A DNA stretch of 35,765 bases from CAYTET01 sp964436975 (GTDB taxonomy: Bacteria; Bacillota_I; Bacilli_A; Erysipelotrichales; Erysipelotrichaceae), in the NCBI GenBank assembly GCA_964436975.1, contig CAYTET010000010.1, positions 1-35,765 on the forward strand, written 5' to 3'. A program made the position numbers and the translations under genes. A model generated the notes under the pieces. That model did no database searches. It saw nothing but the letters and a program-made list of their open reading frames with translations, and was not told the origin of the DNA. The stretch's first letter is position 1. Each line of letters begins with the position of its first letter. Of this stretch, positions 29,957 through 35,765 are shown piece by piece.

Positions 29957-32041
29957 TTATTGAGCTGTATACTTGCATTCATAGAATGTTCTATGTACCA
30001 AGAATCCTGCTCTTTCATAAAATGCTTTTGCCTTTTCATCAGTAGTCATAAAGAAAGTTAAATATAGTCCCTGACAAGACATATCAAACAGCATTAGCGA
30101 CAATAGTATGCTTCCGATGGCCTTATCACGCTTCGATTTCTCTACACCAATGGGTCCTAATCTCAATGAATTGCCGCCCATTCCTCGCTGAATATAACCA
30201 ATTATCTGGTTGTTACTATCAATGCAAATTAGCGTATTATCAAACAATCTATTCTGCTTTTGCAATAGTTCAGCATAATTATACCAACCATCCGAAAAAT
30301 TTGTTCGTATAAAATTCAGCAATTTATCATCATATAACCCCTCACATTTTAAAAAACTATTGCCTAATTTCTCAAGGCTTCTTTTTTTGTCAATTACTTC
30401 TTCTTTAATGCTATAGTCGAATAGCGTTTTGTACATCGAATAATGAGGCTCTGCAATTACAAAACCTTGTTTTTTTAAAAGCTTGGTCGCATAAGTATAA
30501 TTCACTATATCAATTCCAGGCATAAAATAGTGTGGACTGTACATTCCTATAATGATTTCCTTTATTCCCTCCTTAGTCATTTGCCATATCATTTTCGACA
30601 CAAGATCTGTGCCCAAACCCTGCCTACCGAAGCTATTTTTCACTCCAAAAGCAACAATCCAACCACGACCAGTCTCTAATCCTCTTTTATGGTACGGAAC
30701 CAGTCTCTTTACACCATATATAAATCCTACTATTTTTTTTCGACTTTCAGCAACAAAAAACAATTTCGAATCATAGTTTTCATCATTTATTATATTATTA
30801 TTAAATTTACCAATACTAATTTTATCTTCAATCAGTGTTTCATTCCATAATTCAACTAGTTTAATACTATCTGCTATTTCAAAATTTCTAATTATAATGT
30901 CTTTGTTTTTTTTTATTGTTTCCCTTTTTCTCTTTTCAACAAACTTAAACGATCCTCTTGGTTGAATAAGATAGATTTTCCAAAGGTCATGATCAACTAT
31001 TCTTCCAACACTATTTATCATTTTGCTAGATTTTTGATTACATAATTGTATTGCTAATTCGCCAGAATATCTTTTTGCGTTTGTATTATTAATTACGACA
31101 TCACCATATTCTAGTGGTCTAGAAAAACTAGGGTTTATTTCTTTTCCTTTACTTGCCATCTCTCTAGTTGACTCAGAGCGAATCATATATGCCGAGATAT
31201 CTGGCCTTGAAATATGTCGTGTTTTAAAAATCAAATCTCTTTCTTCTTTTGTAGCAGCACTATCAGTTACTATTTCTAATTCAATTGTTTTTGTTCTTCC
31301 TGCTTTTGCGGTAATAACTTCTTTTAATTGCTCATCAGAAGCAAATGTATCACCAATAAGAACTGAACTAATCATTCCTGTAGAAAATAGAATTCTTGCC
31401 GCTTGTCCTGATTTCATATTTCTTGTTATTTCAACTGTTGGTAAACCTTTATATAATGGCATCCGCGGTGTATTATCTGCAGCAACACAGGCAGTTACCT
31501 CAATGTCTTTTTCAATGAAAATCATAGATTTTTGTTTCATAAAATCAAGAGATAATCCAGTTCCGGGCATTGGATAAAAGTTATGATGACCACGAATTTT
31601 TATTCTTGGAAGATCTTTTTTAATTATTCTCAAAAAACTATCTAATTCAGTATTACTAATAGTCGATGCATTTAACATTAACCCATTTGCATCTATTTTT
31701 TTTGCGAAATCAACTATTTCTTCTTGTTTAAATCCACAGTCAAATCTAAACCAGGTAACCTTTGCTTTTTTAATATAATTTAGTCTGTCTTTATTATCTA
31801 GAATCGACAATGCTACATCTCCTGAAATGTCTACTGAAAACTCCATTCCCATATTATTAACATAATCGGCTAATTCCAAAAAAAGATTTTCGTTTTCATT
31901 TCTATTCTCAGGCAGATGTAAAGAAGTAAAAACCTCTGAGTAACCAAGTTCATACGCTTTTTTGATATACTCTTTTACTTTGTTTATATCATTTTTAGAT
32001 TGATAATCAGGATATACAGAAATACCCACTGTTTTCTTCAT
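29957..32041 (-). CDS. MupG-type 6-phospho-N-acetylmuramidase (DUF871) fused to two GNAT acetyltransferase domains
   Basis: A 694-aa multidomain cytoplasmic protein. Residues 1-363 match MupG (formerly DUF871), the glycosidase that splits MurNAc-6P-GlcNAc in Staphylococcus: GISVYPDYQSKNDINKVKEY at the start, EVFTSLHLPE (36-45) and the conserved GHHNFYPMPGTGLS (151-164). Residues 382-540 are one GNAT acetyltransferase with the acetyl-CoA loop GRQGLG (472-477). Residues 560-692 are a second GNAT whose loop (RDKAIG, 638-643) is less regular. MupG proteins are normally about 360 aa. Separate GNAT genes occur in cell-wall recycling loci (ybbJ in Bacillus; GlmA, a glucosaminide N-acetyltransferase, in Clostridium acetobutylicum). 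Here both activities are in one chain, suggesting re-N-acetylation of de-acetylated amino sugars. The ATG has GGGGG upstream. Confidence 0.85.
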   Translation of the reverse strand: MKKTVGISVYPDYQSKNDINKVKEYIKKAYELGYSEVFTSLHLPENRNENENLFLELADYVNNMGMEFSVDISGDVALSILDNKDRLNYIKKAKVTWFRFDCGFKQEEIVDFAKKIDANGLMLNASTISNTELDSFLRIIKKDLPRIKIRGHHNFYPMPGTGLSLDFMKQKSMIFIEKDIEVTACVAADNTPRMPLYKGLPTVEITRNMKSGQAARILFSTGMISSVLIGDTFASDEQLKEVITAKAGRTKTIELEIVTDSAATKEERDLIFKTRHISRPDISAYMIRSESTREMASKGKEINPSFSRPLEYGDVVINNTNAKRYSGELAIQLCNQKSSKMINSVGRIVDHDLWKIYLIQPRGSFKFVEKRKRETIKKNKDIIIRNFEIADSIKLVELWNETLIEDKISIGKFNNNIINDENYDSKLFFVAESRKKIVGFIYGVKRLVPYHKRGLETGRGWIVAFGVKNSFGRQGLGTDLVSKMIWQMTKEGIKEIIIGMYSPHYFMPGIDIVNYTYATKLLKKQGFVIAEPHYSMYKTLFDYSIKEEVIDKKRSLEKLGNSFLKCEGLYDDKLLNFIRTNFSDGWYNYAELLQKQNRLFDNTLICIDSNNQIIGYIQRGMGGNSLRLGPIGVEKSKRDKAIGSILLSLMLFDMSCQGLYLTFFMTTDEKAKAFYERAGFLVHRTFYECKYTAQ

Positions 32042-32073
32042 TAGTAATCCCCCCTATACGCATTAGCATAATT

Positions 32074-32108
32074 GGGACTGCCGTTAGATACATATTAGCG
32101 GCAGTCCC
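32074..32108 (-). promoter_or_regulatory. Intercistronic hairpin between nanE and the MupG fusion
   Basis: A 10-bp perfect stem GGGACTGCCG / CGGCAGTCCC with a 15-nt loop, unusually GC-rich for this AT-rich block. There is no T tract after it, so it looks like an mRNA-processing or stability element rather than a full terminator. Confidence 0.6.
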
Positions 32109-32129
32109 TACGTACATAGTCATATACAA

Positions 32130-32831
32130 TTATTTGTTTTTATTATAATTAGCAATTTCCCTGGCGAAGCGTTCAGTAATTACTTCAGGTCTTGTAATTG
32201 ATGTTCCAACAACAACAGCATAAGCGCCTGCTATTAATGCAGAAACAGCTTCTTCACCATCAATTATATGCCCTTCAGCTATCACAGGAATATTTGTCGA
32301 CTGGCTAATCTTTTTAATTAGGTCAGTGTTCAAACTTACCTCATCCCTCGTTTCATCTGTATAGCCAGCCAGTGTTGTTGATATTAAATCACAACCTGAA
32401 TCTTTAATTGACATTGCTTCGTTAAATGATGCTATCTCAGCCATTACAAGCACATTCGGATATTTTTCTTTTATCCTTGAAAGAATTGAGTAATATGTTT
32501 CGTTATTTGGTCGACTGCGTGGGCCGGCATCAATTGCGATAATATCAACTCCTTCTTCTAGGATCTCTTTAGCATCTTGCCAACAAGGCGTGATATATGA
32601 TTCAAAGTTTGCTTGCCAGTCTTTTTTGATTCCAATAATTGGCAATGTTACTTTATTCTTTATAGCATGAATATCCGTTGCTCCATTTGCTCTTATAGCA
32701 ACAGCACCACCTATTTCAGCTGCTTTTGCAAAATCTGCCATCACTTCGGCACCATGCATTGGCCATCCATCTCTTGCTTGGCAAGATACAATTAAACCTG
32801 ACTTTATGGACAACAAAACATTATTCATCAT
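32130..32831 (-). CDS. nanE: N-acetylmannosamine-6-phosphate 2-epimerase
   Basis: A 233-aa NanE-family TIM-barrel enzyme converting ManNAc-6-phosphate to GlcNAc-6-phosphate. Family blocks are present in order: GLIVSCQARDGWPMHG, AVAIRANG, LPIIGIKKDW (substrate/catalytic lysine strand), DIIAIDAGPRSRP, LVMAEIAS (catalytic glutamate strand), DLISTTLAGYT, IPVIAEGHI and the phosphate-binding AVVVGTSITRP. The ATG pair at 32831 is used; a TTG at 32837 would add two residues. There is no clear ribosome site, so translation probably couples to the PTS gene that ends 10 nt upstream. No NanA lyase (sialic acid pathway) is next to it; instead it lies with a MupG-type hydrolase, which makes its substrate source unusual. 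Confidence 0.9.
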   Translation of the reverse strand: MMNNVLLSIKSGLIVSCQARDGWPMHGAEVMADFAKAAEIGGAVAIRANGATDIHAIKNKVTLPIIGIKKDWQANFESYITPCWQDAKEILEEGVDIIAIDAGPRSRPNNETYYSILSRIKEKYPNVLVMAEIASFNEAMSIKDSGCDLISTTLAGYTDETRDEVSLNTDLIKKISQSTNIPVIAEGHIIDGEEAVSALIAGAYAVVVGTSITRPEVITERFAREIANYNKNK

Positions 32832-32840
32832 AGACAATAT

Positions 32841-34442
32841 TTAAAACAGTCCAATTAAAACACCGATAAACGAAATGACAAATGTTCCAATTAAGCACCA
32901 ATAGATACCACCTTTTACCTTCTTCATTACTTTATACATCGTAAACACTAACAGTAAAGGTAATAAACTAGGCAATATGGCATCAAACAAACCTTGGAGT
33001 TTAATTGCTTTAGCAGCAGTATCAGCCGTAGCAGCAACATAAACCCACTCAGGCTTCAATGTCAGACTAACATAACTTGCTGTCATTGCAGCGATAACCA
33101 TCATGCCAACAATTGTTGCTCCCTGAACAAATCTTTCAAACAGATTGGACGAACGAAGTTTCTTTACCAGCTCAAGTCCGTATTTATACCCACCTTTTAA
33201 GAAATACCAACGGGTTCCCCACGATAAGCAGATATTAGGAATAAGATATACCCACGGTCCGGCAGGATTGCCTTCAATGGCCATACTTGCACCAATTGCT
33301 GAGAAAAGGACTCTAAAAACGCCTTGGAAGACTGAATCTCCGATGCCGGCCAAAGGACCCATCAATGCGGCCTTGGTCGAAGAAATCATCTTTGTGTCAA
33401 AACTAATTTGATTAGCGTTTTCTTCTTCCATGGCAAGCGCAACACCGATGATCAGATTTTTCATATAAGGATGAGAATTAAAGAATTCACAGTTTCTTGT
33501 CAAGGATTCACGATATTTCTCTGGATTATCCTTATAAATCTTCTTTAATGCCGGTATTTCACTATATAAGAAGCCACCGGCATTATAGCTCTTATAGTTA
33601 AATGTCGCCATACTAAGGAATGATCTGAAAAAAACCTTACGTAAATCGTGATTATCAAGGACTCCGTTCTTATCTTTTTCATTATCAATCTTTAATGCTT
33701 CTTTTTCCGTCTTGTCAGATGTTATTTCAAAGATAACAACAGCTACACCAACACCAACTAAGGCAATTGCCATAATAGGCATCTTTAAATAAACTGACAT
33801 GACAAAGCCGAATAGGAAATATGGCCAGCTTTTTTTAATGCCTAACGTGTTAATAATAGAAGCCATACCAATTGCCGGCAAAATTCCAGCGGCAACTTTC
33901 ATTCCACTTGTAACCCAAGCCGGGACCTTATCATAAATATCTTGAATAAATGCAGAACTTACTAACAGTGCGATAACTGTGGGTAAAAAGTATTGAATGA
34001 ACATACGAGTAAATATACATGCGTATGTCCATACGGTAATACCCTTTTCATCGCCATTTTGTGCACACTTCTCGAGTTTTTCAACCCAGATTAAGTTGAT
34101 GTTCGTGACAACATAATTCAGCCATTGAACTAAAAGACCTATTGGATATGCTAAAGCTACACCAGTGGCAATATCGCCAGATATTATGGCCAGAGCTGTG
34201 CCAACCATGCCGCCAATATAACTGTTTGGCGGAGCATATGCGCCAATTGACATACCTCCCAAGAAAACCATTTCAATCATGCCACCAGCTTTTAAACCCA
34301 TTTCAAAATTGCCCATTAAAATTCCAACAAGCATGCCGCCAAAGACAGGGCGAGCAATGTATATTGCGCCACCCCACCAGTACGTCTCAACAGCCATAAA
34401 CGAAATAAATAAACTTAATAAAATCGCCTGAACTGTACTCAT
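32841..34442 (-). CDS. Mannose-family PTS permease, EIIC fused to EIID
   Basis: A 533-aa membrane protein joining two normally separate subunits. Residues 1-240 are EIIC (AIYIARPVFGGMLVGILMG, the conserved GGMSIGAYAPPN loop). After a charged linker (241-263), residues 264-533 are EIID (DLRKVFFRSFLSMATFNYKSYNAGGFLYSEIPALKK, then the PLAGIGDSVFQGVFR motif, 3-4 C-terminal spans). Together with the EIIB upstream they would import and 6-phosphorylate an amino sugar or small glycan. EIIC and EIID are usually two genes (ManY/ManZ, AgaC/AgaD). The linker keeps one frame with no internal stop. The ATG has a GGAAAGGAAAG site. No EIIA is in the window. Confidence 0.9.
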   Translation of the reverse strand: MSTVQAILLSLFISFMAVETYWWGGAIYIARPVFGGMLVGILMGNFEMGLKAGGMIEMVFLGGMSIGAYAPPNSYIGGMVGTALAIISGDIATGVALAYPIGLLVQWLNYVVTNINLIWVEKLEKCAQNGDEKGITVWTYACIFTRMFIQYFLPTVIALLVSSAFIQDIYDKVPAWVTSGMKVAAGILPAIGMASIINTLGIKKSWPYFLFGFVMSVYLKMPIMAIALVGVGVAVVIFEITSDKTEKEALKIDNEKDKNGVLDNHDLRKVFFRSFLSMATFNYKSYNAGGFLYSEIPALKKIYKDNPEKYRESLTRNCEFFNSHPYMKNLIIGVALAMEEENANQISFDTKMISSTKAALMGPLAGIGDSVFQGVFRVLFSAIGASMAIEGNPAGPWVYLIPNICLSWGTRWYFLKGGYKYGLELVKKLRSSNLFERFVQGATIVGMMVIAAMTASYVSLTLKPEWVYVAATADTAAKAIKLQGLFDAILPSLLPLLLVFTMYKVMKKVKGGIYWCLIGTFVISFIGVLIGLF

Positions 34443-34562
34443 TTGTTTTCTTTCCTTTCCTTTTCTAGAAAAAGTAAACCATTCAACACATTTTACAAAT
34501 AATCAATTGTTAATTATTATCACCCTCCGTCCTTCTTTGATTTTATAAATGCAGAAGAATAT

Positions 34563-35051
34563 CTATTTTATTTCTTCCGCTTTTATATCAGATACAATAT
34601 CTTTGCCAGCCTCTTGTGGCACCATGCGATAAGATACCTTCGTGTTGCTATATTTTGCAATTTCTAATATTGCTTGCTTATCAGCATCATCTAAGAAAAC
34701 AGATTTATAGATTTGTTTTCTGCCTGGAGCGTTATATATACCACCTATATTTACTTCAGGCAATTCAATTCCAGCTTGTAATAAATGTAAATAAATAGCT
34801 GGTCTTTTAACACACAGGAATAGATCATAATTTATATTGTTTTTAATGATATCCACAGCATTTGCTTCATCACAGACAATGCATTCGGCTCTCCCAGACA
34901 TAGACATTTCAAGTAACATAGTTGCCATTTCATCTTTATAACTTGCATCATCAATAACAATTACTTTGTCAACTTTTACCGCATTAATCCATGCCAATGC
35001 CATCTGACCATGAATAAGCCGTTCATCCACTCTTGCCATATTAATGGGCAT
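34563..35051 (-). CDS. Mannose-family PTS EIIB component
   Basis: A 162-aa cytoplasmic phosphocarrier of the mannose/sorbose/N-acetylgalactosamine PTS class. RVDERLIHGQMALAWI (7-22) holds the phosphorylated histidine H14, and VIVIDD (31-36) follows as in ManB/SorB/AgaB proteins. Full length and single domain. The ATG has a GGGGGGAA site and the gene starts 14 nt after the serine-hydrolase stop, while 120 nt separate it from the EIIC-EIID gene. The histidine would pass phosphate from EIIA (not present here) to the imported sugar. Substrate is inferred from NanE and the MupG fusion downstream. Confidence 0.9.
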   Translation of the reverse strand: MPINMARVDERLIHGQMALAWINAVKVDKVIVIDDASYKDEMATMLLEMSMSGRAECIVCDEANAVDIIKNNINYDLFLCVKRPAIYLHLLQAGIELPEVNIGGIYNAPGRKQIYKSVFLDDADKQAILEIAKYSNTKVSYRMVPQEAGKDIVSDIKAEEIK

Positions 35052-35065
35052 TTTCGTTCCCCCCT

Positions 35066-35765
35066 TTACTGGTCTTTATCAAAATCAAATAGTACCTGAT
35101 TATGAAATTTATTACGTATTTCTTTTATAGATTCATTATTACGATTGGGGTGTATACGGTTAGTTAATAATGCAATCCCACATTTTTTATCAAAATCTAT
35201 ATATATAGATGTACCCGTAAATCCTGTATGAAACAAACAGTGTTGTGAATAATAATCCCCCATCGCTGCAGTTGGGTCATTACAGATCCATCCTAGAGTG
35301 CGCCTATTCCGTAAACCAACTGTATAACATCTCTTTAAGAGATCTATTGTATTTGATGATAGAATTCTTTTTCCGTCCAACTCTCCTTGGCTTATCATCA
35401 TAGATATAAATTGCGAAATATCATGTGTAGTTGAGAACAAGCCAGCATTACCACTTACACCGTCTAAACGCCAAGCCTTACCATCATGAACTTGTCCAAC
35501 TATTATCCCTCTGTCAACTGTTGCTTCTGTGGAAGCACACCGTTCAATAAGATTTTGTTTGGCAGGACAATACATCGTGTCAAACATTCCTAATTTTTCA
35601 AAAATACAACGTTTTGCATATTCATCTATAGGGCCAACAAATTTCTCAGCAACAAAACCTAAAGCAATATAGCCGAAATCGGAATAGATTAAATCTGTTC
35701 CTGGGGCAAACGGGAGTTTGACAGTTAGCGGTGCAATAAAAGCAAGAGAATAACGACAAGCCCAG
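35066..35765 (-). CDS. Beta-lactamase-fold serine hydrolase (YbbE/AmpH type), 5' end outside window
   Basis: The C-terminal ~232 residues of a class-C-beta-lactamase-like serine hydrolase. The frame is open to the right edge, so the ATG at 35587 is internal. The YSDFGY box, equivalent to the YxN motif, is encoded upstream of it, and the third motif is HTG in FHTGFTGT. The GVSGNAGLFSTTHDIS block is characteristic of the YbbE/esterase-like branch. The SxxK serine lies outside the window. Bacillus cell-wall recycling operons carry a YbbE-type gene beside MupG/MurP/MurR-like genes, so this supports a peptidoglycan or related glycan salvage role: cleaving peptide or ester groups. Signal peptide unknown because the N-terminus is missing. 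Confidence 0.82.
   Translation of the reverse strand, partial: WACRYSLAFIAPLTVKLPFAPGTDLIYSDFGYIALGFVAEKFVGPIDEYAKRCIFEKLGMFDTMYCPAKQNLIERCASTEATVDRGIIVGQVHDGKAWRLDGVSGNAGLFSTTHDISQFISMMISQGELDGKRILSSNTIDLLKRCYTVGLRNRRTLGWICNDPTAAMGDYYSQHCLFHTGFTGTSIYIDFDKKCGIALLTNRIHPNRNNESIKEIRNKFHNQVLFDFDKDQ

Noticed and set aside
1..35765. CRISPR arrays, tRNA or rRNA genes, insertion sequences, integrases
   Set aside because: I looked on both strands and found no regularly spaced repeats, no tRNA-like cloverleaf with conserved arms, and no transposase or integrase motifs.

Overview
The window looks like a chromosomal piece of a low-to-mid GC Bacillota, probably a carbohydrate-using gut-type bacterium. 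The basis is strong AGGAGG-type ribosome binding sites, frequent TTG/GTG starts, several lipobox proteins, a CcpA-type cre-like site, a gan-type galactan operon and mannose-family PTS genes. The genus cannot be told from this sequence. Two composition blocks are obvious by eye. Bases 1 to about 29,045 are GC-balanced, with glycine/alanine-rich proteins. From about 29,090 to the right edge the DNA is strikingly AT-rich (Lys/Ile/Asn-rich proteins), so the right-hand block has a different history.

Layout. (1) 1-1139: the 3' end of an M20 peptidase facing a small zinc-ribbon membrane protein, with a bidirectional terminator between. (2) 1317-2435: an unknown lipoprotein with a candidate short upstream ORF. 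(3) 2603-13,690 (minus strand): a nine-gene galactan operon running LacI regulator, a large unrecognised enzyme-like protein broken by an assembly gap, a 73-aa zinc ribbon, a cytoplasmic GH53, a sugar-binding lipoprotein (GanS-like), two permeases (GanP/GanQ-like), a secreted lipoprotein GH53 galactanase and an MsmX-like ATPase. The secreted GH53 should cut beta-1,4-galactan outside the cell, the ABC importer take up the oligosaccharides and the cytoplasmic GH53 shorten them. A promoter, a LacI-type operator and a cre-like site precede it. (4) 13,728-18,287: an ABC-2 exporter with two paralogous ATPases (one lacking the H-loop histidine, the other with no usual start codon) and one coiled-coil permease, divergent from a TetR regulator with paired operator-like palindromes. 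(5) 18,423-25,635: an FbpABC/AfuABC-type importer ending in a metallo-beta-lactamase-fold hydrolase, divergent from a 729-aa regulator that fuses a LacI repressor to a whole solute-binding protein.

(6) 25,738-27,437: a frameshifted ABC-ATPase relic, a VOC (glyoxalase-fold) protein and a short-chain dehydrogenase. (7) 27,747-29,044: a promoter plus membrane-anchored rhodanese, Rrf2 regulator and thioredoxin, forming a small sulfur/redox operon. (8) 29,093-35,765 (minus strand, AT-rich): a phospho-amino-sugar salvage operon whose 5' end lies outside the window: beta-lactamase-fold serine hydrolase (partial), PTS EIIB, fused EIIC-EIID, NanE epimerase, a MupG-type 6-phospho-glycosidase fused to two GNAT acetyltransferase domains, and an RpiR/SIS regulator. 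This last operon is the strongest candidate for an undescribed pathway. It pairs a MupG-type hydrolase with NanE rather than MurQ (no MurQ is in view), and carries its acetyltransferases in the same polypeptide as the hydrolase.
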